From NCBI RefSeq assembly GCF_019857225.1, contig NZ_JAFJSY010000063.1, positions 1 through 53,237 on the forward strand: a stretch of 53,237 bases of DNA. The letters run 5' to 3'. This document shows positions 8,037-15,818 of the stretch, piece by piece. Both the position numbers and the translations under genes were made by a program. Source of the stretch: Streptomyces plumbidurans. Lineage in GTDB: Bacteria; Actinomycetota; Actinomycetes; Streptomycetales; Streptomycetaceae. Below the pieces are notes generated by a model. That model did not search any database. It was not told the origin of the DNA and worked only from the letters and a program-made list of their open reading frames with translations. The stretch's first letter is position 1, and each line of letters opens with the position of its first letter.

Positions 8037-10522
8037 CACTGCCCTCCCCTCGCCAGTTGGTCGGCGGCCGGGGTCGGCCCGCCGCCGGTGTAAGTGACCC
8101 GCCACAGCGCCGACTTGGCGTCCGAGGTGAAGAAGCCGCGGCCGTAGTCGAGGACGTACAGCGCACCGTCCGGGCCGAACTTCCAGTCCATGAGGTTCTT
8201 GATGCCGTCGTTGCCGATCGGCACGATCTTCTTCAGCGACTCCGAGTGCACCGGCAGCCCGCCGTCCCCTTGCGTTTTCGGGTCGGTGAGCACCGCGTTG
8301 CGCGGCTGGTCGGCGTCGTAGAAGTCACCGACGAACCACTTGCCGTCCCAGTACGAGGGCCACTTGGTGTCGCTGGTGTTCGCCGCGTCGTAGCGGTAGA
8401 CCGGCCCGTTCATCGCGGCCTGGCCGCCGCCCTTGAGCCAGGGCAGCAGATACGTGGCCTCCTCCTGCTTGTACGAGGGGATGCCGTTCGCGTCGCGCGG
8501 GTAGTCCGGGGCGCCGCCCTGCGGCGAGTACCAGATGTTGTTGCCGGTCACCGGCGGCAGGTTGACCAGGCCGTCGTTGTTGGGCGACTCGTTCTTCGGG
8601 TGGTCGCAGTCGTACCAGCCCAGCGGCTTGCTCGGGTCCGGCAGATTGCGGTCGCGGTAGGGCTGCTTGTTGCCCATGCAGTACGGCCAGCCGCGGTTGC
8701 TCGCCTTGGTGATGACCGCGAACGTGTCGTACTTGGCCGGACCCCAGGTCGTCGACGGGGCGCCGGCGTCCGGGCCGACCCAGCCGGCGTAGAGGGTGTC
8801 CGTCTTCTTGTCGACGAAGATCCGCGCGGGGTTCCTGACCCCCATCACATAGATCTCGCCGCGCGTCTTGCCGCCGCCCTCGGCGGTCTCCTTGCCGGTG
8901 AAGAGATTGCCCTCCGGGAGCGTGTACGTCCCGTCCGGCTCCGGGTGGATGCGCAGGATCTTGCCGTTGAGGTTGTGGGTGTTGCCGGCGGTGCGGCGCG
9001 CGTCGGCGAAGGAGACGCCCTTGTAGTTCGGCTGCGGGTTGTTGCCGGAGTAACCGTCGCTGAAACCACTGGAGTTGTTGTCGCCGGTCGCGATGTACAG
9101 GTTGCCCTTGGAGTCCCAGGCCATTCCGCCGCCCGCGTGGCAGCAACTGTGCACCTGCACCGGCCACTTGAGCAGCACCTTCTCGCTGCTCAGGTCCAGC
9201 TTGTTGGTGGCGAGGTCGAGCGTGAAGCGGGAGACGCGCCGCTCGGCCATCTGGGTGTCGCGGTTGAGCTGCGAGTGCGGTGTGTAGTGCAGATACACCC
9301 AGCCGTTCTGCTCGAAGCCCGGGTCCAGCTCGATGCCGAGCAGGCCCTCCTCGACCTTGACCAGCTCGTCGCCGCCGCCCTTGTTGCCGAATATCGTCAA
9401 CTCGCCCGCCAGCGTGACCTTCTTGGTCCTCGGGTCGTAGACATGGATCTGGCCCTTGCCCTTGCCGACGTCGGGGTTGTTCCAGTCGGTGATCACGGGC
9501 TGGGAGGCGTCGGCGCCGCCGCGGCCGATGTAGAGCACTCGTCCGTCGGGAGCGGTGACCAGGCCGTGCGGTTCGCCGATCTGGTCGTTCTGCCCCGGCT
9601 GGTTGGGCTGCGTGAGGCGCTCCGCCTTGTAGTTGGCGTCGATCGTCGCCTTGCAGTCCGCCTGCACCAGCCGCGTCGTCCACAGCAGGGCGCCGCGCAG
9701 ATGGTCGCGGAAGTCCGTCTCGTCGTACGAGGAGACCGTGCCGCCCATGCCGGTGTAGAAGGAGCGCCCGCCGTCGTAGTCACGGCACCAACTCACCGGG
9801 TGATCCCAGCCGTTGGCGCTCGCCCCCGGCTTGTACGTCGACTCGCGCACCCGTGCCACGGTGTGCACGTCGCCCGAGGGGTTCTTGACCCAGTTGAACC
9901 ACTGGTCGGGCCGCTTCCACTCCAGCGGCAGGTCCTTGGTCGCCGGATGCTGCCGGTCGCCGACCTCGACCACCGCGCGCTGCACGGCGGTCGGGCTGGA
10001 GGCTGCGGGCCGGGCGCCGACCAGACCGGTGAACCAGTCCGAGTACGGCTCGGCGCGCGCCGCGTCATGGATGCCGACGAAACCGCCGCCCGCCTCCATA
10101 TAGGCCTCGAGCCCCGCCTCCTGCTCGGGATCGAGGACGTCGCCCCCGCCCGTCAGGAACACGATCGCGTTGTAACGCCCCAGCTTCTTCTCATTGGTGA
10201 ACACCGAGGCGTTGTCCGAGGCCTCGACCTTGAAGTGCTGGTTGGCGGGCCCCGACAGGCCGATCCGTTCGATCGCCTCGATACCGGCGTTCACGACCGG
10301 CGACTCGTCCCCGGCCGCGGCGGAACCGTAGAAGATCAGCACCCGTACATTCGCGCCGCCCGGTGGCGACTTGACGGACATCGTTGTCGAAGACGGTTCG
10401 GGGGCCGGGCCGGCGTGCGCGACCGGGCCCGACAGCAGTCCGGCACCCAGCACCCCCGCCGACACGGTCGCCGCCCAGGTCCGTCTTCTCGCGCTTCTTG
10501 TGCTCAACCCTCGTAAGTGCAT
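8036..10522 (-). CDS. Secreted ThuA-PQQ-type sugar (glucose/sorbosone) dehydrogenase fusion
   Basis: The 828-aa product starts at the ATG at 10522 behind GGAGGT. It has an exported N-terminus (RRRTWAATVSAGVLGAGLL, cleavage after VAHAG). Residues ~45-290 are a ThuA domain (VLIFYGS, VFLTGGGDVLDPEQEAGLEAYM, GGGFVGIHDAARAEP, HPVSWCRDYDGGRSFYTGMGG). Residues ~320-820 are a glucose/sorbosone dehydrogenase beta-propeller (EPHGLVTAPDGRVLYIGRGG, HSCCHAGGGMAWD, DNGLVNLPPVTGNNIWYSP). The family oxidises sugars with PQQ, although some members are only structural homologues. It is operonic with the copper/DUF1080 protein and divergent from a laccase. This suggests an extracellular carbohydrate oxidation unit. 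Confidence 0.9.
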   Translation of the reverse strand: MHLRGLSTRSARRRTWAATVSAGVLGAGLLSGPVAHAGPAPEPSSTTMSVKSPPGGANVRVLIFYGSAAAGDESPVVNAGIEAIERIGLSGPANQHFKVEASDNASVFTNEKKLGRYNAIVFLTGGGDVLDPEQEAGLEAYMEAGGGFVGIHDAARAEPYSDWFTGLVGARPAASSPTAVQRAVVEVGDRQHPATKDLPLEWKRPDQWFNWVKNPSGDVHTVARVRESTYKPGASANGWDHPVSWCRDYDGGRSFYTGMGGTVSSYDETDFRDHLRGALLWTTRLVQADCKATIDANYKAERLTQPNQPGQNDQIGEPHGLVTAPDGRVLYIGRGGADASQPVITDWNNPDVGKGKGQIHVYDPRTKKVTLAGELTIFGNKGGGDELVKVEEGLLGIELDPGFEQNGWVYLHYTPHSQLNRDTQMAERRVSRFTLDLATNKLDLSSEKVLLKWPVQVHSCCHAGGGMAWDSKGNLYIATGDNNSSGFSDGYSGNNPQPNYKGVSFADARRTAGNTHNLNGKILRIHPEPDGTYTLPEGNLFTGKETAEGGGKTRGEIYVMGVRNPARIFVDKKTDTLYAGWVGPDAGAPSTTWGPAKYDTFAVITKASNRGWPYCMGNKQPYRDRNLPDPSKPLGWYDCDHPKNESPNNDGLVNLPPVTGNNIWYSPQGGAPDYPRDANGIPSYKQEEATYLLPWLKGGGQAAMNGPVYRYDAANTSDTKWPSYWDGKWFVGDFYDADQPRNAVLTDPKTQGDGGLPVHSESLKKIVPIGNDGIKNLMDWKFGPDGALYVLDYGRGFFTSDAKSALWRVTYTGGGPTPAADQLARGGQ

Positions 10523-10710
10523 GGGCACCTCCTCGGTCACAGCAACAACGCCAAGGAAGCTAGACCCCTTTGCGCGACTCGCCAATACCTATGACCGCGA
10601 TGGAACGAACTTTGTCCTGAGTGTGGATAAACGCTTGTGGGGCCTGTACCGTCTCACAGGTTCACCACAGCTTCGTCTCGCAAATTCCGTACCAGGGTGG
10701 GGAGTTCTGC
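10523..10710. promoter_or_regulatory. Divergent promoter region, ThuA-dehydrogenase operon / laccase
   Basis: These 188 bp separate two divergently transcribed exported-protein genes and must hold both promoters. It is more A/T-rich than its surroundings around 10585-10640. I could not assign -10 and -35 boxes with confidence on either strand. Confidence 0.45.
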
Positions 10711-11658
10711 ATGGACAGACGTGGGTTCAACCGGCGGAGCATGCTCCTGGGCGGTGCGGCGGTGGCGACATCGTTGTCCCTGACCCCGGAGTCCGCGAGC
10801 GCCTCGGCCCCGGCGAGGACCGCCCCGGCAGGCGGCGAGGTCAGACACATCAAGCTCTACGCCGAGAAGCTCGCCGACGGGCAGATGGGCTACGGCTTCG
10901 AGAAGGGCCGGGCGACGATCCCCGGGCCGCTGATCGAACTCAACGAGGGCGACACCCTGCACATCGAGTTCGAGAACACCATGGACGTCACCGCGAGTCT
11001 GCACGTGCATGGTCTGGACTACGAAGTCTCCAGCGACGGAACGCAGTTGAACCACAGCGCCGTCGAGCCCGGCGGCACCCGCACCTACACCTGGCGCACC
11101 CACAAGCCCGCCCGGCGCTCCGACGGCACCTGGCGGGCGGGCAGCGCGGGCTACTGGCACTACCACGACCACGCGGTCGGCACCGAGCACGGCACGGGCG
11201 GCATCCGCAACGGCCTGTACGGCCCGGTGGTCGTCCGCCGCAAGGGCGACATCCTCCCCGACGCGACGCACACCATCGTCTTCAACGACATGACGATCAA
11301 CAACCGGCCGCCGCACACGGGACCCGACTTCGAGGCCACCGTGGGCGACCGCGTCGAGATCGTGATGATCACGCACGGCGAGTACTACCACACCTTCCAC
11401 CTGCACGGTCATCGCTGGGCGGACAACCGCACGGGCATGCTCACCGGCCCGGACGACCCCAGCCAGGTGATCGACACCAAGATCGTGGGCCCGGCGGACT
11501 CCTTCGGCTTCCAGGTGATCGCGGGCGAGGGCGTCGGGGCGGGCGCGTGGATGTACCACTGCCATGTCCAGAGCCACTCCGACATGGGGATGGCCGGGCT
11601 GTTCCTGGTGAAGAAGACGGACGGCACGATTCCGGGGTACGAACCGCATCACCACTGA
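10711..11658 (+). CDS. slac: Small two-domain laccase (SLAC)
   Basis: The 315-aa protein has a Tat signal (NRRSMLLGG, residues 7-15). All four copper motifs are present: HVH at 98-100, HYHDH at 150-154, HTFHLHGH at 227-234, and HCHVQSHSDMGM at 283-294. Type-1 ligands are His227, Cys284, His289 and Met294, each exactly four less than the S. coelicolor SLAC numbering as I remember it. Tyr104 corresponds to its radical-forming tyrosine. The family forms trimers and oxidises phenols while reducing O2 to water outside the cell. The ATG at 10711 has GGTGGGGAG upstream. Divergence from the ThuA/dehydrogenase operon puts three exported redox proteins together. Confidence 0.97.
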   Translation: MDRRGFNRRSMLLGGAAVATSLSLTPESASASAPARTAPAGGEVRHIKLYAEKLADGQMGYGFEKGRATIPGPLIELNEGDTLHIEFENTMDVTASLHVHGLDYEVSSDGTQLNHSAVEPGGTRTYTWRTHKPARRSDGTWRAGSAGYWHYHDHAVGTEHGTGGIRNGLYGPVVVRRKGDILPDATHTIVFNDMTINNRPPHTGPDFEATVGDRVEIVMITHGEYYHTFHLHGHRWADNRTGMLTGPDDPSQVIDTKIVGPADSFGFQVIAGEGVGAGAWMYHCHVQSHSDMGMAGLFLVKKTDGTIPGYEPHHH

Positions 11659-11669
11659 CCACGGGCCCT

Positions 11670-11683
11670 GTGAGCGCTCTCAC
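11670..11683. promoter_or_regulatory. LacI-family operator-like palindrome
   Basis: GTGAGCGCTCTCAC is a 14-bp palindrome with one mismatched pair and a central GC step, the usual form of LacI-family operators. It begins 11 bp after the laccase stop. A TATCCT box follows at about 11703, before the LacI-type gene start at 11740, so the site would cover the -35 region. Autoregulation is the simplest reading. Confidence 0.6.
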
Positions 11684-11739
11684 CTCCCCGCCCGCCTGGC
11701 GTTATCCTGATCGGCATCCCGCCGATGAGGAGCCCCGAA

Positions 11740-12777
11740 GTGACCGACACAGCGCCGCGCCCCACCCTGGAGGCCGTGGCCGCCCGCGCGGGAGTGTCCC
11801 GGGCCACCGCCTCCCGGGTGGTCAACGGCGGGGACGGGGTGCGCGAGCCCCTGGTGGCCCGGGTCCGGCGCGCGGTGGAGGAACTGGGATACGTGCCGAA
11901 CCAGGCCGCCCGGAGCCTGGTGACCAAACGGCACGACGCCGTCGCCGTGGTCATCGCCGAACCCGAGACCCGCGTCTTCGCCGACCCCTTCTTCGCGCTC
12001 CAACTGCGCGGCATCAGCAAGGAGTTGACGGCCCACGACAACCAGCTCGTGCTGCTGCTCGTCGAGGGCCGCGACGACCACGCCCGGGTGGGCCGCTATC
12101 TCGCCGGCGGCCATGTCGACGGCGCGCTCGTCTTCTCCCTGCACCTCGACGACCCGCTCCCCGGACTCATCCAGCACGCCGGTGTACCGACCGTGTTCGG
12201 CGGCCGGCCCGACTGGAGCGGCGGCCGCAGCGAGGCGCTCTACGTCGACTGCGACAACCGCGAAGGGGCCCGCGAGGCCGTACGCCATCTCACCGGCCTC
12301 GGCCGCACCCGCATCGCGCACATCACCGGCCCGCTCGACCAGACCTCCGCGGCGGACCGGCTCGACGGTTTCCGCGACATGATGGCCGACGCCGATCCAC
12401 AGCTGGTCGTGGAGAGCGACTTCACCCCGGCGGGCGGCGAACGCGCGATGCGCGAACTCCTCGAACGCCGTCCCGACCTGGATGCCGTGTTCGCCGCCAA
12501 CGACCTCACCGCCGCGGGCGCCCTGCGCGTGCTGCGCGAGAGCGGACGGCGGGTGCCCGAGGACGTCGCCGTGATCGGCTTCGACGACGTGCTGCCGGTC
12601 GCCGAGCAGACCGAGCCGCCGCTGACGACGGTCCGCCAGGACATCGAGGAGATGGGCCGGTTGATGGCCCGGCTGCTGCTGCGCCGGCTCGGCCACAGGG
12701 CAGTGGCCGAGGACGCCGAGGGCGCGCCGTCCAGCGTGGTCCTGCCGACGACGCTGGTACGCCGCGCCTCCGCGTGA
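11740..12777 (+). CDS. LacI-family transcriptional regulator
   Basis: The 345-aa product begins with a classical LacI helix-turn-helix (TLEAVAARAGVSRATASRVVNG). The hinge is at AARSLVTKR, and a periplasmic-binding-protein-like effector domain follows (DAVAVVIAEP, HVDGALVFSLHLDDP, PDLDAVFAANDLTAAGALRVLRE, VIGFDD). The GTG at 11740 is chosen because GAGGAG sits seven bases before it. The in-frame ATG at 11725 would overlap that site. The effector is presumably a sugar. Targets may include itself, through the palindrome at 11670, and perhaps the neighbouring secreted oxidative genes. Confidence 0.92.
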   Translation: MTDTAPRPTLEAVAARAGVSRATASRVVNGGDGVREPLVARVRRAVEELGYVPNQAARSLVTKRHDAVAVVIAEPETRVFADPFFALQLRGISKELTAHDNQLVLLLVEGRDDHARVGRYLAGGHVDGALVFSLHLDDPLPGLIQHAGVPTVFGGRPDWSGGRSEALYVDCDNREGAREAVRHLTGLGRTRIAHITGPLDQTSAADRLDGFRDMMADADPQLVVESDFTPAGGERAMRELLERRPDLDAVFAANDLTAAGALRVLRESGRRVPEDVAVIGFDDVLPVAEQTEPPLTTVRQDIEEMGRLMARLLLRRLGHRAVAEDAEGAPSSVVLPTTLVRRASA

Positions 12778-12820
12778 GCCGCGTCCCCGTGCTGCCGGGA
12801 GGCCCGGCGGCCCCGTGCCG

Positions 12821-13606
12821 CTACGACTGCTGGGACGCGCTCCTGATGACGGCGAAGCGGGCGCCGTAGGGGTCGGTGAGCTTGGCGACGCGGCCGACGC
12901 CCTCGATGTCGGTGCCGGGAACCCGGACCCGCCCGCCGAGCCGCTGCGCCTCGGCGACCGCGGCGTCCGTGTCGGCGACCTCGAAGTACGGCAGCCAGTA
13001 CGCGCTGTCCTCCCCGGGGGCGTCGGCCAGGTCGACGATGCCGCCGAACATGGCGTCCTCCCCGGCACCCGCGGGGTTGACGCAGGTGTACGTGCCGCCG
13101 GGGAAGGACACCGCGGAGGTCTCCAGGCCCAGGGTCTCGTGGTAGAACCACGCGGCCGCCGGCACGTCCGGGGTGTACAGCTCGACCCAGCACAGGGCGC
13201 CGGTCTCGTTGGCCTTGTCGACGCCCTTGGTCCGGCCCGGCTGCCAGATGCCGAACGGCACGCCCGCCTTGTCGCCGAGGACCGCCATGTGGCCCTCGCC
13301 CATCACGTCCATGGGCCGCATGAGAACGCTGCCGTGCGCCTGCTCCGCGGCCTTCGCCGTGGCCTCGGCGTCCGCACTCTGGAAGTACACCGTCCAGGAG
13401 GGCGGGCCCTGCTCGGGGGTGGTCTGCATGGCGCCGGCCACGGTCTTCCCGTCCAGCTGGAAGAAGCCGTAGCCGCCGGCGTCCGGCCCCGCCGACTGGA
13501 ACTGCCAGCCGAAGAGTCCGCCGTAGAAGGTGGTGGCGCCCTCGATGTCGGAGGTGCCGACATCGATCCAGTTCGGTGTGCCGTTGACGAAACGGGTGGT
13601 GAGCAT
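12821..13606 (-). CDS. Two-domain VOC (glyoxalase/bleomycin-resistance superfamily) protein
   Basis: The 261-aa product has two tandem vicinal-oxygen-chelate modules: residues ~8-120 (NWIDVGTSDIEGATTFYGGLFGW...MAVLGDKAGVPFGIWQP) and ~130-258 (CWVELYTPDVPAAAWFYHETLGL...VAKLTDPYGARFAVI). Streptomyces relatives are often annotated as hydroxylases or glyoxalases without proof. Two ATGs lie side by side (13609 and 13606). The second gives better spacing from the GGAGG. A RecA-NDp-like promoter lies about 40 bp upstream, so expression may rise on DNA damage (inference). Confidence 0.88.
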   Translation of the reverse strand: MLTTRFVNGTPNWIDVGTSDIEGATTFYGGLFGWQFQSAGPDAGGYGFFQLDGKTVAGAMQTTPEQGPPSWTVYFQSADAEATAKAAEQAHGSVLMRPMDVMGEGHMAVLGDKAGVPFGIWQPGRTKGVDKANETGALCWVELYTPDVPAAAWFYHETLGLETSAVSFPGGTYTCVNPAGAGEDAMFGGIVDLADAPGEDSAYWLPYFEVADTDAAVAEAQRLGGRVRVPGTDIEGVGRVAKLTDPYGARFAVIRSASQQS

Positions 13607-13645
13607 CATGCCCTCCTCGTAAGGGTCCCGTCCTGTGCACTGCCG

Positions 13646-13668
13646 AGTCTTGCACCGCCCACTGACAA
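13646..13668 (-). promoter_or_regulatory. RecA-NDp/PafBC-like promoter for the VOC gene
   Basis: Read on the minus strand, TTGTCAGTG is followed by 8 bp and AAGACT. The upstream element is perfect against TTGTCRGTG. The -10 differs from TAnnnT only in its first base. The start codon lies 39 bp downstream, leaving a ~30-nt leader with GGAGG. Confidence 0.55.
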
Positions 13669-13935
13669 CCGCTGCCGGAGCGCGGGGCGCGGGGGCGCGG
13701 GGCCTGGCGGGGGCGGGGCCCGGCGGGGCGGTGGTCACCGCGGGGGCACGGGCGCGGCCCGTACCGTTTTGACGCCCTTCCGCGCGCTTGCGCGCACTCC
13801 TTCCGTTCTCCTTGCGCGCGCCGCCGTGCATCGGCAGGGGCGGGCGCGCCACCATCGGGTGGCCGGGGGCCCCTGTACGGCGGCGTTGATCGTGCGTTGA
13901 TCGAACGTTTTTCGCCGCGCGGCAGGCTCGGCATC
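13669..13935. other. Intergenic stretch upstream of the WhiB-like gene
   Basis: This is very GC-rich non-coding DNA. The only structure I see is a direct repeat of GCGTTGATCG at 13883-13892 and 13894-13903, eleven bases (one helical turn) apart. It overlaps an inverted CGTT-GATCG-AACG. It ends 32 bp before the WhiB-like start and is a plausible regulator site. Confidence 0.35.
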
Positions 13936-14184
13936 ATGCACAACGACACGATCACCCCGGCCGACCTCGCCTGGCAGGCCCAGGCGCTGTGCGCGCAGAC
14001 CGGGGCCGATTTCTTCTTCCCCGAGCCGGGCAGCTCGGTGCGCGAGGCCAAGCGCATCTGCGGCATGTGCGAGCTGCGCCCCGTCTGCCTCGACTTCGCC
14101 CTGCGCAACGACGAGCGCTTCGGAGTCTGGGGCGGCCTGTCGGAGAAGGAACGACTGGAACTCAGGCGCCGCCAGAACAGGTGA
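13936..14184 (+). CDS. wblH: WhiB-like [4Fe-4S] transcription factor
   Basis: The 82-aa product has the four conserved cysteines (Cys19, Cys42, Cys45, Cys51, the last three in ICGMCELRPVC) that bind the iron-sulfur cluster. The GVWGG turn is at 63-67, followed by a basic C-terminus (ELRRRQNR). WhiB-like proteins bind the principal sigma factor and redirect transcription. The symbol rests on position near SLAC, matching my memory of wblH as SCO6715. The family call is firm and the symbol is not. The ATG at 13936 gives normal family length, and an upstream TTG at 13897 would add 13 unlikely residues. Confidence 0.93.
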   Translation: MHNDTITPADLAWQAQALCAQTGADFFFPEPGSSVREAKRICGMCELRPVCLDFALRNDERFGVWGGLSEKERLELRRRQNR

Positions 14185-14206
14185 GCGGACCGGGCCCGGC
14201 TGCGGT

Positions 14207-14212
14207 TAGGAT
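14207..14212 (+). promoter_or_regulatory. Candidate -10 box (TAGGAT) for the three-tRNA array
   Basis: TAGGAT lies 12 bp before the first tRNA-like structure and is a common Streptomyces -10 sequence. No good -35 is visible at the expected distance. Confidence 0.35.
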
Positions 14213-14223
14213 CCGGGAGCGCA

Positions 14224-14298
14224 CCCGGGCGTAGCGCAGAGGCAGGCGCGCTCGCCTTGCCCAGGCGAAGAACATCGGTTCGAATCCGATCCCCGGGC
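14224..14298 (+). tRNA. Atypical tRNA, anticodon GCC (Gly)
   Basis: The D stem GCGC/GCGC (14234-14237, 14246-14249) closes an 8-nt loop AGAGGCAG. The anticodon stem TCGCC/GGCGA encloses TTGCCCA, giving anticodon GCC. The T arm is ATCGG-TTCGAAT-CCGAT (14274-14290). The acceptor (14224-14231 with 14291-14297) pairs fully only if C14230 is bulged. Two bases rather than one separate the D and anticodon stems. Its 19-nt GTAGCGCAGAGGCAGGCGC is identical to the tRNAs at 14389 and 19579. No CCA is encoded. Whether it is charged and used in translation is unknown. Confidence 0.72.
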
Positions 14299-14308
14299 TG
14301 CGTTCGGG

Positions 14309-14380
14309 GGCCCTGTAGAGCAGAGGCAGACTCGCCGCCTTCTCAGGGCGGATACGCCGGTTCGAATCCGGCCGGGGCCC
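14309..14380 (+). tRNA. Atypical tRNA, anticodon CTC (Glu)
   Basis: The acceptor GGCCCTG pairs completely with CGGGGCC (one G-U), and pairing can extend two more base pairs outward. The D stem is GAGC/ACTC with one mismatch at the loop side and the same AGAGGCAG loop as its neighbours. The anticodon arm is CCGCC-TTCTCAG-GGCGG, anticodon CTC. The T arm GCCGG-TTCGAAT-CCGGC is identical to that of the next gene. CCA follows the acceptor at 14380-14382. It begins 10 bp after the previous tRNA and is probably on the same transcript. Confidence 0.72.
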
Positions 14381-14388
14381 CACTGCAG

Positions 14389-14460
14389 GGGGCGGTAGCG
14401 CAGAGGCAGGCGCACCTTCATGGCATGAAGGACACGCCGGTTCGAATCCGGCCCACCCCA
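14389..14460 (+). tRNA. Atypical tRNA, anticodon GGC (Ala)
   Basis: The acceptor GGGGCGG pairs with CCACCCC except for a C-A mismatch at pair 5-68. The D arm GCGC-AGAGGCAG-GCGC is shared with the family. The anticodon arm is CCTTC-ATGGCAT-GAAGG, anticodon GGC. The 4-nt variable loop is ACAC and the T arm is GCCGG-TTCGAAT-CCGGC. It lacks the G3-U70 pair that normally marks alanine tRNAs for AlaRS (pair 3-70 is G-C), so alanine charging is doubtful. It ends 29 bp before the SDR start codon. Confidence 0.72.
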
Positions 14461-14489
14461 CGGCGCGGCACGAACGGGGGCGGGGACAC

Positions 14490-15818
14490 ATGAGCGACGC
14501 GATCGGCGAGGAGGAGCTGGCCGCCTTCCACCGCACGGTGGGCAGGCTGCGCGAGCTGCCCGTCGACGACCCCGTGCGGCTGCGCGCGGAGCAGGTCGCG
14601 GCGTCGTTCGCCCGGGACGGCCGGCTGCGCAGGCGCAAGGCGCGTGGCAGCGAGCTGTCCGCGGCCGACGCCGACGTGATGGCCGCGACCGCGACCGGTG
14701 CACGCGACCGGCGCGAGGACGCACCGCTCACCGTTCCTGGCAGCGCAGGCGTCTTCTCCCGACCGCGCAGTTGCTACATCTGCAAGTCGCCCTATCGACA
14801 GGTCGACCGCTTCTACCACCGGCTCTGTCCGGACTGCGCCGCCGACAACTCGGCCCGGCGCGCCCTGCACACCGATCTGAGCGGGCGCCGCGCGCTCCTC
14901 ACGGGCGGCCGCGTGAAGATCGGCTTCCAGCTCGCGCTGATGATGCTGCGGGACGGCGCCCAGCTGCTCGTCACCTCACGCTTCCCGCACGACACCATGC
15001 GCCGCTTCCGGGCCGAACCGGGCAGCGAGAAGTGGCTCGACCGGATCACCGTGCTCGCCGTCGACCTCCGCGACCCGCGCCAGGTCCTCGGTCTGTGCGA
15101 GGAGTTGAGGCGGGAGGGTGAGCCCCTCGACATCCTCGTCAACAACGCCGCGCAGACCGTGCGGCGCCCGCCCGAGTCCTACGCCCTGCTCGCCGCCGGT
15201 GAGTACGACGCCCTGCCCGAGGGCGCCCGGCAGGCACCCGGCTTCACGCCGATGCGGATGCTGGAGAGCGGCGCCGCGTCGCTGCCGGCGGGGCTGCGCG
15301 AGGCCGACGAGGCGGGGCTGCTGCCCGACCCGTCCCCGGAGAACTCCTGGTCGGCCCGGCTCGGTGCGCTCGACCCGGCCGAGGTCCTGGAGACCCAGCT
15401 CGTCAACGCCCTCGCCCCCGCGCTGCTGTGCGACCGGCTGCTTCCCCTGCTGCTGGCCTCGCCGCACCCGCGCCGCTACGTCGTCAACGTCACCGCCGTC
15501 GAGGGCCGGTTCGCCGTCCGCAACAAGATGCCGGGCCACCCACACACCAACATGGCCAAGGCCGCCCTGAACATGCTCACCCGCACCAGCGCCGCCGAAC
15601 TCGCCGGACAGGGCGTCCACATGTGCGCCGTCGACACCGGCTGGATCACCGACGAGAACCCGGCACCCAAAAAGGAACGCATGGCCGGGGCCGGCTTCCG
15701 CACCCCGCTGGACGTCGTCGACGGTGCGGCGCGTGTCTACGACCCGATCGTGCGGGGGGAGGCCGGAGACCCGGTGTCCGGGGTGTTTCTCAAGGACTAT
15801 CGGGAGGCGGAGTGGTGA
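14490..15818 (+). CDS. Zinc-ribbon SDR-fold protein lacking the catalytic tyrosine
   Basis: The 442-aa product has an alpha-helical N-terminus (1-90), then a zinc ribbon with Cys95/Cys98 and Cys113/Cys116 (CYIC...CPDC). A short-chain dehydrogenase Rossmann domain follows: LLTGGRVKIG at 137-145, DILVNNAAQT at 214-223, VVNVTAVEGR at 331-340. The lysine of the SDR YxxxK motif is kept (Lys357 in HTNMAKAAL), but the tyrosine position is Thr353, and Ser is replaced in NVTAVEG. Ordinary SDR redox chemistry is therefore doubtful. It may bind a nucleotide or RNA instead (inference). It directly follows three atypical tRNA genes on the same strand and ends with VFLKDYREAEW, which is duplicated downstream. 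Confidence 0.85.
   Translation: MSDAIGEEELAAFHRTVGRLRELPVDDPVRLRAEQVAASFARDGRLRRRKARGSELSAADADVMAATATGARDRREDAPLTVPGSAGVFSRPRSCYICKSPYRQVDRFYHRLCPDCAADNSARRALHTDLSGRRALLTGGRVKIGFQLALMMLRDGAQLLVTSRFPHDTMRRFRAEPGSEKWLDRITVLAVDLRDPRQVLGLCEELRREGEPLDILVNNAAQTVRRPPESYALLAAGEYDALPEGARQAPGFTPMRMLESGAASLPAGLREADEAGLLPDPSPENSWSARLGALDPAEVLETQLVNALAPALLCDRLLPLLLASPHPRRYVVNVTAVEGRFAVRNKMPGHPHTNMAKAALNMLTRTSAAELAGQGVHMCAVDTGWITDENPAPKKERMAGAGFRTPLDVVDGAARVYDPIVRGEAGDPVSGVFLKDYREAEW

Noticed and set aside
5829..12777. Secondary-metabolite biosynthetic cluster
   Set aside because: No synthase, synthetase or tailoring set; the exported redox genes look catabolic.
14224..14460. Three closely spaced repeats as a CRISPR-like array
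   Set aside because: Units fold as tRNAs with anticodon and T arms; there are no spacers of constant length and no cas genes.
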